From contig JAHLLR010000012.1 in the NCBI GenBank assembly GCA_020444075.1, forward strand, positions 1-64,000: a stretch of DNA of 64,000 bases, in the 5' to 3' direction. Below, one piece after another: positions 42,396-50,450 of this stretch (position 1 is its first letter; each line of letters begins with the position of its first letter). Under the pieces are notes generated by a model. It saw only the letters and a list, made by a program, of their open reading frames with translations. It was not told the DNA's origin and searched no databases. Both the position numbers and the translations under genes were made by a program. The DNA is from Deltaproteobacteria bacterium. Lineage in GTDB: Bacteria > Desulfobacterota > Desulfobacteria > Desulfobacterales > Desulfosarcinaceae.

Positions 42396-43073
42396 ATGCG
42401 ACTCCTACTGGTCGAAGACGATGAAAAAATCGCCTCTTTCGTTAAGAAAGGATTCAAGGCGGAAGGCTTTGCCGTGGATCATGCCGTGGATGGAATGGCG
42501 GGGTTGGATCTGGCTCTCAGCGAACCTTACGATGCCGCGGTGGTGGATATCATGCTGCCCGGGTTGGATGGCCTGTCCCTGATCGGGCGGATGCGGCGGG
42601 AAAAGGTGATGACACCGGTGATCATCCTCAGCGCAAAAAGTTCAATCGATGATCGGGTCAGGGGCCTTCAGACCGGCGGTGACGACTACCTGAGCAAACC
42701 ATTTGCCTTCTCGGAGTTGCTGGCCCGGGTGCAGGCGCTGATCCGGCGTGCCAGCGGGGTCAAGGAACCCACCCGACTCTCCTGCGGCGACCTGTCGATC
42801 GATATGCTGACGCGTGAAGTACTCCGGGATGGCGTCAAAATTGAACTCCAACCGCTGGAGTACTCCCTTTTGGAATATCTGATGAGGAATGCCGGCCGGG
42901 TGGTGTCCAAGACCATGATCATGGAGCACGTCTGGGATTACCATTTCGACCCGCAGACCAACGTGGTGGAGGCGAGAATCTGCCGCCTCCGTGAAAAGGT
43001 GGACAAGGGATTCGAGAATAAACTGATCCACACGGTTCGCGGGGTGGGGTATGCCCTTCGCCATAAAGATTGA
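42396..43073 (+). CDS. OmpR-type response regulator
   Basis: A 225-residue regulator. The receiver has LVEDDEKI at the start, the phosphorylated Asp in VVDIMLPGLDG near 51 and the Lys in YLSKPF. The C-terminal winged helix (LQPLEYSLLEYLMRNAG, and VRGVGYAL at the end) is of the OmpR/PhoB class, close to the CusR/CopR group. It overlaps the kinase gene by 23 bases. GGAAGAAAAC precedes the ATG. Confidence 0.93.
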   Translation: MRLLLVEDDEKIASFVKKGFKAEGFAVDHAVDGMAGLDLALSEPYDAAVVDIMLPGLDGLSLIGRMRREKVMTPVIILSAKSSIDDRVRGLQTGGDDYLSKPFAFSELLARVQALIRRASGVKEPTRLSCGDLSIDMLTREVLRDGVKIELQPLEYSLLEYLMRNAGRVVSKTMIMEHVWDYHFDPQTNVVEARICRLREKVDKGFENKLIHTVRGVGYALRHKD

Positions 43074-44469
43074 ACTGCCCCGATCCCTCTCCTTCAGGCT
43101 GACCTTATGGTACGGGATTATCTTCTTATTGTCCTCCTGTCTGGCTTTTCTTTTCTTCTATGTCTTGATTTCCACCAGCCTGAAGCAGCGTCTGGACAGC
43201 CGCCTTTCCGATAAAATCTCCGAATTCGAGGCCATCTATAACCTTCAGGGACTTGAGGAGGTCAAATCCGCCGCACTGATCGAATCCCAGGCCGCCGGTG
43301 AGAAAAAGATCTTTTTCCGCCTGCTGTATGCCAGTGGTGTGGCATTTTCTTCATCCAACATGTCCTACTGGCAGGAGATCGGGATCAATCGGAAGGCTGT
43401 CGCCATGCTGGTCAAGGGCCGTTCGCGGGTCTATGAAACATTGACCCTTGCCGGTCGGCCGGATCGGGTTCGTATTGCCTACGGCATCATTGGCAGGGGG
43501 GTCGTGGTGCAGTTGGGTTATTCCATGGAAAACGACACGTCCTTTATTGCTATTTTCAAGAAGATTTTTCTCATCACCATGTCCGTGTTGATCCTGACGG
43601 CGGTCCTGGCGGGCTGGTTCATGGCCAGACGCGCCCTCTCCGGTGTAGAGGCGGTCACCCGCACGGCGCAGCAGATTTCCGAATCCGACCTTAGTCGGCG
43701 GGTTCCAATCACGTCGCGGCACGAGGAAATCGACCGATTGGCCGTGACCTTCAATCAGATGCTGGACCGCATCGAAAAACTGGTCGTCGGAATACGTGAG
43801 ATGGGTGACAACATTGCCCACGATCTGAAAAGTCCGGTGGCGCGGATTCGCGGAATGGCTGAACTCAGCATCTCCGATTCATCCTGCGGCGGGAATGACG
43901 AGACCCTGGCCGGCAGCACCATTGAAGAGTGTGACCGGCTGCTGGATATGATCAACACCATGTTGATGATCTCCAAATCCGATGCGGGCGCCGGAGATGC
44001 CAACATGGAGCTGGTGGACATGGCCGAGGTGGCCTGCGGGGCGGCGGCGCTTTTCGGCCCCCTGGCTGAAGACAAGGGAGTTTCCCTGAACTGCAACATG
44101 CCTGAACCCCTGATGGTGGAAGGCGATCTGAAAATGCTGCAACGGGCGATAGCCAACCTTGTGGACAATGCGATCAAGTATACGCCGTCACCGGGTGATA
44201 TTGACATTCGTGGGTTTCATGATAAAGATAATGAGAAAATTAATGTTTCCATTAAAGATAGCGGCATCGGCATCGACACTGACGATCTGCCCAAGATATT
44301 CAACCGGTTCTTTCGATGTGATCAGAGCCGGGCAGCCGGTGGTTCCGGACTGGGGTTGAGTCTGGCAAGGGCCATCGCCCATGTCCATGGCGGTGAAATC
44401 CATGTCGAGAGTACGCCTGGAAATGGAAGCGTTTTCACCTTCAGCTTACCCCGGATGCAATCCAGTTGA
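43051..44469 (+). CDS. HAMP-domain sensor histidine kinase
   Basis: A 472-residue kinase: one membrane segment near 22-42, a periplasmic sensor region to about 165, a second membrane segment (IFLITMSVLILTAVLAGWFM), a HAMP domain, HisKA with the His in DNIAHDLKSPVARIRG, and HATPase_c with NLVDNAIKY, IKDSGIGI and GGSGLGLSLAR. The layout is that of CusS-type kinases, but no metal efflux genes are near. It forms a two-component system with the overlapping OmpR-type gene. The htrA protease gene downstream may be a target for envelope stress control. Confidence 0.92.
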   Translation: MPFAIKIELPRSLSFRLTLWYGIIFLLSSCLAFLFFYVLISTSLKQRLDSRLSDKISEFEAIYNLQGLEEVKSAALIESQAAGEKKIFFRLLYASGVAFSSSNMSYWQEIGINRKAVAMLVKGRSRVYETLTLAGRPDRVRIAYGIIGRGVVVQLGYSMENDTSFIAIFKKIFLITMSVLILTAVLAGWFMARRALSGVEAVTRTAQQISESDLSRRVPITSRHEEIDRLAVTFNQMLDRIEKLVVGIREMGDNIAHDLKSPVARIRGMAELSISDSSCGGNDETLAGSTIEECDRLLDMINTMLMISKSDAGAGDANMELVDMAEVACGAAALFGPLAEDKGVSLNCNMPEPLMVEGDLKMLQRAIANLVDNAIKYTPSPGDIDIRGFHDKDNEKINVSIKDSGIGIDTDDLPKIFNRFFRCDQSRAAGGSGLGLSLARAIAHVHGGEIHVESTPGNGSVFTFSLPRMQSS

Positions 44470-44560
44470 GCAGTGGCGACAGGTCGAATCCAGGTCTTGA
44501 ACCCGCTCCTTTTATTCTACCACGATGCCGTATCTGCCAGGCGAAAACCAACGGTGAAGC

Positions 44561-46915
44561 ATGAATTTAACCATGGAGAAAGTTGACGTCGCCATTCCCT
44601 ACAGTATGCTTCGAGTCAGTCTTCATCCGTTGACCCTGGCCTTTACGGGAAGTCACCAATCCTTGGAACCCCTTTTTAAAAAAGCCTATTTTTCAAACTC
44701 TATCGATCATGTGCGCCGATGCAAACTATACGCAATCCTTTTTTTCAGCGTATTCGGCGTGCTTGACGCCTATGTGTTTCCGGAACAGAAATTACAGCTA
44801 TGGTTCATCCGGTATGTGCTGGTGTGTCCCGTGTTTCTGGTTGGACTGATCTTCTCCTATACCGATGCCTACCGGCGGCTGTGGCAACCCCTCAATGCCT
44901 TTTACATCATGGTCACCGGTTTTGCCTATGTGGCCATGGTGGTGATCACCCCTGCTCCCGAGGCCTATTATTACGGGGTGGGAATTATTTTTTGCGTCTT
45001 TTTCGGATACACCTTTATTCACGCCCGGTTTATTACCGCTTCCATTGCCGGGCTATTGGTGATCGCCGGTTACCAGGGGGCCATGATGTGGCTGATGGAA
45101 GCCACCGGAGTCATCCAATTGCTTTTTGGGGCTCATTTCATGGGGATCAATCTCTTGGGGATGCTCATCTGCTATTCCATCGAAACCCACCATCGCAAAA
45201 GTTTTTTCCTGAATTACCTGTTGGAAAAAGAGAAGGAGAAAACGGACACAATTAACCGGAATCTGGAAAAGCGAGTGGAAGAACGCACCACTGCCCTTCA
45301 ACGGATTAATCGAGATTTGAATAAAGAGGTCCTTGAGAGAAAACAGGCCGAGGGACGGGTTCGGGCCAGTCACGAACAACTCGCATCGATCCTCGACAGC
45401 ATCGATGCGGATATCCATGTGTCCGATATGGAAACCCACACTATTCTGCTGGCCAACCACCACATGAAACAGACATACGGTGACGAGGTCGTCGGTAAAA
45501 TCTGCCATGAAGTGATTCAGGGACTGGACAGGCCCTGCCACCCGTGCAAGAACCACCTGATGCTGGACGAAAACGGCCGGCCCGGTGAGAGCTATTCCTG
45601 GGAAGAAAAAAATCCGATCAACGGCCGCTGGTACATCATCTATTCCCGTGCCATCGTGTGGGAGGACGGCCGTATCGTCCAGCTCACCGTGGCCACGGAT
45701 ATTACGGCGATGAAGGAGATGGAGGCGCGACTTCAACGGGCGCAGAAAATGGAGGCCATCGGTACCCTGGCCGGTGGTGTGGCCCACGATCTGAATAACA
45801 TCCTTTCGGGATTGGTGGGATATCCGGAACTACTCCTCATGGATATCCCCGCGGGCAGCGAGACACGCCTCATCGTCGAAACCATTAAGAACTCCGGTGA
45901 AAAAGCAGCGGCCATTGTTCAGGACATGCTGACCCTGGCACGGCGGGGGGTGGCCGCTACCGACGTCATCGGATTGAACCGCGTGGTTCAGGAATATCTG
46001 GACAGTCCCGAATTGACCAAGCTTAAATCAATCCATCCCCAAGTGACGATTCATTCGGACCTGGCTCCAGCGGTATTCAACATTGTCGGCTCCCCGGTAC
46101 ATCTGGGGAAAACCATCATGAACCTGGTCACCAATGCTGCCGAGGCCATGCCTGACGGCGGGGAGATCACGGTAAGCACGCAGAACTGCTATGTGGACCG
46201 GCCGATTCACGGATTCGAGACGGTTTTGGAAGGCGAATATGTGCTGCTGCGGGTGGCCGACACCGGAATCGGGATTTCGGCCCGGGACATGGAACGGATT
46301 TTCGAGCCTTTTTACACCAAGAAGAAAATGGGCCGCAGTGGCACGGGGTTGGGCATGGCGGTGGTATGGGGTACCGTGAAAGATCATAGCGGTTTTATCG
46401 ACGCCCGCAGTATCGAAGGGCAAGGAACTGTATTTGATCTTTATTTTCCCATTACCCGACAGATTGAAAAAATGGCGGCTGAGGAGCTTCCCATCGATCG
46501 CTACCGGGGTGCCGGCGAATCTGTCCTCGTGGTGGATGACATCAAAGAACAGCGAGATCTGGCTGAATTCATGCTCAAACGCCTGGACTATCAGGTGGAT
46601 ACGGTTGCCAGTGGTGCGGAAGCGGTTCAATTCATCCGCAGGACGCCGGTGGATATCCTCGTTCTGGATATGATCATGGAACCGGAGATGGACGGCCTTG
46701 ACACCTATCGCCAGATTCTGGCCATCTCTCCAGGCCAGAAAGCGATCATCGCCAGTGGCTTTTCCGAATCTGAACGCGTGCGGGAAGCCCAGCGTTTAGG
46801 TGCCGGTCCTTATATTAAAAAACCCTACCGGATGGAACAGATCGGCATGGCATTGAAGGAACAGCTGGCCTCATCACCTCCTGATGAGACGCCGGAATCG
46901 TCGGGCAACAACTGA
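44561..46915 (+). CDS. hybrid histidine kinase with 6-TM sensor, PAS and receiver domain
   Basis: A 784-residue protein. Six membrane segments lie in about 55-225, a coiled coil at 225-265 (KRVEERTTALQRINRDLNKE), a PAS domain at 270-385, HisKA with the His in GTLAGGVAHDLNNILSG near 410, HATPase_c to about 640, and a C-terminal receiver with VLVVDDIKEQRD and the phosphorylated Asp in ILVLDMIMEPEMDG. The PAS carries the C-x10-C-x2-C motif (ICHEVIQGLDRPCHPC) found also in the kinase at 36957. The partner regulator is not known. Confidence 0.9.
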   Translation: MNLTMEKVDVAIPYSMLRVSLHPLTLAFTGSHQSLEPLFKKAYFSNSIDHVRRCKLYAILFFSVFGVLDAYVFPEQKLQLWFIRYVLVCPVFLVGLIFSYTDAYRRLWQPLNAFYIMVTGFAYVAMVVITPAPEAYYYGVGIIFCVFFGYTFIHARFITASIAGLLVIAGYQGAMMWLMEATGVIQLLFGAHFMGINLLGMLICYSIETHHRKSFFLNYLLEKEKEKTDTINRNLEKRVEERTTALQRINRDLNKEVLERKQAEGRVRASHEQLASILDSIDADIHVSDMETHTILLANHHMKQTYGDEVVGKICHEVIQGLDRPCHPCKNHLMLDENGRPGESYSWEEKNPINGRWYIIYSRAIVWEDGRIVQLTVATDITAMKEMEARLQRAQKMEAIGTLAGGVAHDLNNILSGLVGYPELLLMDIPAGSETRLIVETIKNSGEKAAAIVQDMLTLARRGVAATDVIGLNRVVQEYLDSPELTKLKSIHPQVTIHSDLAPAVFNIVGSPVHLGKTIMNLVTNAAEAMPDGGEITVSTQNCYVDRPIHGFETVLEGEYVLLRVADTGIGISARDMERIFEPFYTKKKMGRSGTGLGMAVVWGTVKDHSGFIDARSIEGQGTVFDLYFPITRQIEKMAAEELPIDRYRGAGESVLVVDDIKEQRDLAEFMLKRLDYQVDTVASGAEAVQFIRRTPVDILVLDMIMEPEMDGLDTYRQILAISPGQKAIIASGFSESERVREAQRLGAGPYIKKPYRMEQIGMALKEQLASSPPDETPESSGNN

Positions 46916-46961
46916 AGGTGCCCCACGATCCGCCCCCTCTCATCCAGCCTTTCGTCCCAAG

Positions 46962-47011
46962 ATTACCGTTTGGTAATTTTTCAGTCATCTTGCCGTAACC
47001 GTTTGCGGTTA
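46962..47011. promoter_or_regulatory. paired ACCGTTTG inverted repeats upstream of htrA
   Basis: ATTACC-GTTT-GGTAAT (46962-46977) and TAACCG-TTTG-CGGTTA (46996-47011) are two small hairpin-like inverted repeats that share the core ACCGTTTG, spaced 33 bases apart, about three helical turns. They lie 80-130 bases before the htrA ATG. They look like a double binding site for a regulator such as one of the two upstream response regulators; the first could also act as a weak terminator for the hybrid kinase. Confidence 0.5.
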
Positions 47012-47090
47012 TGTTAGCTTTCATTGAATGACACGGGTGTGGAATGAATTGCCCTTTCGTTAATGCTAAAGGATGTTTGAGGAGGTCTTC

Positions 47091-48533
47091 ATGATCAAAT
47101 TTAAAAAGGTGTTTCCATCGGTTTCTGTTTTTTTTCTGGTTCCCGCTGCGGCAGCAATGCTTTGGGCGGCCACACCAGCGGTCAGTACGGTGTTCGCATT
47201 CTCCGCTCCGGAGAGTTTCAGCGAACTGGCCGAAGCAGCCAGACCCGGTGTGGTTAACATTCGTACCGTGAAAACCATCAAGGGCGGCAGTCCGGTTTTC
47301 CGTCATTTTTTCGGTAACCCCCATGGCGGCAACCGGAGCCCTTTTGACGAATTTTTCGGCCCGTTCCAGGGTGACGGCCAACAGCGTGACTTCAAACAGC
47401 GTAGCCTGGGTTCGGGATTTATTATCGATGACAGCGGTTTCATCGTTACCAACAACCATGTGATCGAGGACGCCGATCAGATCAAGGTGATTCTGGCCGA
47501 TGACAAGGAGTTTGACGCAGAATTGGTGGGACGGGATCCTAAGACGGATCTTGCCCTGATTCGCATCGAAGGGGCCAAGAATCTTAAACCCCTTGAACTT
47601 GGCGATTCAGAAAAATTGAAGGTGGGCACCTGGGTGGTGGCCATTGGCAGCCCATTTGGCCTGGAACAGACGGTCACGGCCGGCATCGTGAGCGCAAAAG
47701 GGCGAATCATCGGTTCGGGACCCTATGACGATTTTATCCAGACCGACGCTTCGATCAACCCGGGCAACAGCGGCGGGCCGCTGCTAAATATGGATGGAGA
47801 GGTGGTGGGCATCAACACGGCCATCATCGCCAGCGGCCAAGGCATTGGTTTTGCGATTCCCGTCAACCTGGCCAAAGGCATCATCGATCAACTCAAAGAC
47901 AAGGGAGAAGTCACCCGCGGTTGGCTGGGCGTGGGGATTCAGGACCTGACCCCGGAACTGGCCGACTATTATGGTCTGAAAGCTGAAAAGGGCGTGCTGG
48001 TAACCCAGGTATTCGAGGGTGATCCGGCGGATAAAGCCGGGATCAAAGTCAATGACGTTATATTGTCCGTGGACGGCCAAAATGTGACCACCGGCCGGGA
48101 GCTCTCTGCCATGATTGCCAACACGCCGGTGGGGCATCAGACAAAAATCGACCTGATAAGGGACGGCAAGAAAAAAGCCCTGACGGTAACCCTGGCCAAA
48201 CGGGACGATGATGAGAAGACCGTTGCCGCCCAGAGCCGGGAGAGCGACGAACTGGGTATCGAGGTCACGGATCTGGATTCAGATATCGCCCGTCGTTTCG
48301 GTATCGACGGCAAGGAGAGCGGTGTGTTGGTCACGGATGTAAAAGATGAGAGCCTGGCCCGGGATGCCGATGTACGGCCCGGCGATATCATCAAAGAAAT
48401 CAACCGCACCGTCGTGAAGGACCGGAAAGACTTTATTCAACTGATGAAAAAGAACGAAGACAGCAAAATCATTCAACTGCTGGTCAAGCGACGTGACGCC
48501 GGGTACCTGGTGGTAAAGATAGAGCGCAAATAG
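47091..48533 (+). CDS. HtrA/DegP-type periplasmic serine protease
   Basis: About 480 residues with a signal peptide or anchor (hydrophobic VSVFFLVPAAAAMLWAA). The trypsin-like domain has His in VTNNHVIEDAD, Asp in KTDLALIRI and Ser in NPGNSGGPLLN; two PDZ domains follow (GWLGVGIQDLTPEL and ELGIEVTDLDSDIA). It degrades or refolds misfolded envelope proteins. The ATG at 47091 has GAGGAGGTCTTC in front, better than the upstream ATG at 47073. Upstream lie three signal transduction genes and a paired operator-like sequence. Confidence 0.94.
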   Translation: MIKFKKVFPSVSVFFLVPAAAAMLWAATPAVSTVFAFSAPESFSELAEAARPGVVNIRTVKTIKGGSPVFRHFFGNPHGGNRSPFDEFFGPFQGDGQQRDFKQRSLGSGFIIDDSGFIVTNNHVIEDADQIKVILADDKEFDAELVGRDPKTDLALIRIEGAKNLKPLELGDSEKLKVGTWVVAIGSPFGLEQTVTAGIVSAKGRIIGSGPYDDFIQTDASINPGNSGGPLLNMDGEVVGINTAIIASGQGIGFAIPVNLAKGIIDQLKDKGEVTRGWLGVGIQDLTPELADYYGLKAEKGVLVTQVFEGDPADKAGIKVNDVILSVDGQNVTTGRELSAMIANTPVGHQTKIDLIRDGKKKALTVTLAKRDDDEKTVAAQSRESDELGIEVTDLDSDIARRFGIDGKESGVLVTDVKDESLARDADVRPGDIIKEINRTVVKDRKDFIQLMKKNEDSKIIQLLVKRRDAGYLVVKIERK

Positions 48534-48555
48534 ACAAGATTGCTCCAGTGATGCC

Positions 48556-48599
48556 ATCGGCGGATCCGGCTGAGAGATTCGGATCCGCCGATTTTTTTT
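48556..48599 (+). terminator. intrinsic terminator of htrA
   Basis: A perfect 13-base stem (ATCGGCGGATCCG at 48556-48568 and CGGATCCGCCGAT at 48580-48592) is followed by an eight-base T-run. It lies 22 bases after the htrA stop. Confidence 0.92.
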
Positions 48600-48620
48600 A
48601 ATTTTTGCGAGATTGAAGAA

Positions 48621-48709
48621 CCTCGCAGCAAGCTGCGAGGAATCTTCGACCGTAAGGAATTCTGTCTATTTTTTTGGTTCGCTCGCTAACCCCGCCGCAA
48701 GCGACGGGG
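48621..48709. repeat. two related short hairpins
   Basis: CCTCGCAG-CAAG-CTGCGAGG (48621-48640) and CCCCGCCGCAAGCGACGGGG (48690-48709) share the GCAAGC centre, the C-rich/G-rich arms and a following GAAT. They lie 50 bases apart in the non-coding gap between htrA and the FmdB-type gene. The rest of the gap shows no gene. Confidence 0.55.
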
Positions 48710-48851
48710 AATGCGCTCGCTGTTGCGGTTCAAAACAGTTATGATCGGGTCTTGACACGATGCGAAAACGGAACTAAGTTGGCTCAAAAACGGGCACTTG
48801 CAAGTGAGAATGCCGCTTGTACAGGCTGCCTGACCCAGAAAGGAAAAAGTG

Positions 48852-49034
48852 ATGCCGGTTTATGAATTCCAGTGCAAATGCGGTCATATTACCGAAGAAC
48901 TGGTGCGGATGGATACCCAAGCGGTTGAGTGCCCCAAATGCCACGGTAAGGCCAAGAAAATACTTTCGGCATGCAGCTTCGAACTGAAAGGCGGCGGATG
49001 GTATGCCGATGGGTACGCCTCTTCTAAAAAATAG
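48852..49034 (+). CDS. FmdB-type zinc-ribbon protein
   Basis: A 60-residue protein with the zinc ribbon pattern MPVYEFQCKCGHITEEL and CPKCHGKAKKI, then a short tail rich in Gly and aromatic residues. This is the FmdB regulatory-protein family, small zinc proteins of unclear role that are frequent in Desulfobacterota. AAAGGAAAAAGTG precedes the ATG. A terminator follows at 49208. Confidence 0.9.
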   Translation: MPVYEFQCKCGHITEELVRMDTQAVECPKCHGKAKKILSACSFELKGGGWYADGYASSKK

Positions 49035-49207
49035 CCGGCTATCCCTGGTATTTCTGACGGAGAAAAGGGGATGTGACCCTTGTAAACCCGCCTGTCCTGT
49101 TTTTCATGCCTGATCATTTGCAGTCGAGAGCATGTCTGTCGTCATTGCCAGTCGTTTCAGCGTTATCACTGTTGCCTGATGATCCTTGCGTGTATGCCAT
49201 GATCAGT

Positions 49208-49244
49208 AAAACCGACCCCCCTCGTTAGCGGCGTGTCGGTTTTT
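49208..49244 (+). terminator. intrinsic terminator
   Basis: AAAACCGAC (49208-49216) pairs perfectly with GTCGGTTTT (49235-49243), followed by T. It lies between the FmdB-type gene and the phosphatase-like gene, 173 bases after the former. Confidence 0.75.
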
Positions 49245-49304
49245 GCATTTTTCCGGCCATCTATGTTTGCAGGAAAACCGACTCTTAAACCATCAGGGGG
49301 GGAA

Positions 49305-50105
49305 ATGAAACAGGAGCCAATCCATGGGATCGAAGCGTTAACGGCATTTGCCATCAACGCCATTCGCAGTGCCGGTCAAGCCGCAATGGAAAGCTTTGGC
49401 AAAGGCAGGGGGCTGATCAAATTTGATGAAAAATTGGTTACCCGGGCAGAACTGCAGATCGGCAAACGCTTCCAACAAGCCTTGAGCGATCAGTATCCCG
49501 ACCACCGGATGTTCACCAGCAAAATGCCGGACACCGCCTATACCCACGATAGCCGGCGATATCTGTGGATTTTCGACCCCATTGACGGGGTGGACAATTA
49601 TCAGGCGGGTATTCCCATCTGGGGGATGTCTTTGGCGCTGCTGGAAAATTTCTGGCCGGTTTTCGGTGCCTTTTACATGCCGGCCACCGGTGACCTGTTT
49701 CATGCCCGGGCCGGCGGCAAAGCCTTCTGGGGTGATAAACGCATCCGGATGAGCGATGATCGTACCATTGACGACGAAAGCCTGATGTTCACCTTTTCAA
49801 GATTTCACCGGCACTATGTTTCCCGGTTTCCCGGAAAGATCAGAAACCTGGGCTGTACCGGCGCCCACCTGTGTTACGTGGCCATGGGGCGCGCGGATGT
49901 AGCTGTGACTGCCAACGAATCCTTTCAGGATCTGGCCGCCGCGCGGATGATCGTGGAGGCGGCCGGCGGGAGGCTGTTTACCGCCAGTGGTGAAAAATTC
50001 TATCTCAACGACTACCTTAACGGAGAGCGGATCGAAGAGCACCTGCTGGTGACCGCACCAGGTAATTGCCAGGCAGTGCTGGACTGTTTGGAAAGACGTA
50101 CATGA
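49305..50105 (+). CDS. inositol monophosphatase family protein
   Basis: A 266-residue protein from the ATG after GGGGGGA. The metal motif DPIDGVDNYQAG lies at 91-102 and the C-terminal FQDLAAARMIVEAAGG matches the second metal site region of IMPase/CysQ proteins. The family's conserved Glu (usually GEE near residue 70) is not seen: the region reads MFTSKMPDT. Loss of this ligand may change or reduce phosphatase activity. The substrate is unknown. Confidence 0.8.
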   Translation: MKQEPIHGIEALTAFAINAIRSAGQAAMESFGKGRGLIKFDEKLVTRAELQIGKRFQQALSDQYPDHRMFTSKMPDTAYTHDSRRYLWIFDPIDGVDNYQAGIPIWGMSLALLENFWPVFGAFYMPATGDLFHARAGGKAFWGDKRIRMSDDRTIDDESLMFTFSRFHRHYVSRFPGKIRNLGCTGAHLCYVAMGRADVAVTANESFQDLAAARMIVEAAGGRLFTASGEKFYLNDYLNGERIEEHLLVTAPGNCQAVLDCLERRT

Positions 50106-50136
50106 GCTGACTCCGTAGGCGTCTAAAACTCACCGG

Positions 50137-50307
50137 TTATTCGGTCTTTTCGTCGATGACCGAGTGGGTGTTTTCCATGCGGTAGATGAACACGCAAACG
50201 CACAGGCCGGCGGCAAACAGGGCGCAGAACAGGAGGAAGCTGTCTGCGGCCTTTCTCCATGAGAGAAAAAACAAAAACGCGATGGTCATCAGGAATTTGG
50301 TGTTCAT
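50137..50307 (-). CDS. small membrane protein, unknown
   Basis: A 56-residue frame: ATG at 50305-50307, TAA at 50137-50139. It has a hydrophobic opening (FLMTIAFLFFLSW), a short basic turn and a second hydrophobic stretch (FLLFCALFAAGLCVCVFIY), then a charged tail ENTHSVIDEKTE. AAGGA occurs upstream but far from the ATG. The regular two-helix design supports a real gene. It lies between the phosphatase-like gene and pepD. Confidence 0.5.
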   Translation of the reverse strand: MNTKFLMTIAFLFFLSWRKAADSFLLFCALFAAGLCVCVFIYRMENTHSVIDEKTE

Positions 50308-50450
50308 GGAGTTTTTTTCATCCTTCCGTTTTGCACCACGGTATTCTATTTTGCATATCGGCTTTTTTTTTCAGATCTTGACTTCCTTTTCTCGAAATTA
50401 CCCCCATGATCCCGGCTTTTACGGATCGCTGCAACTAAGGAGATCGATGC

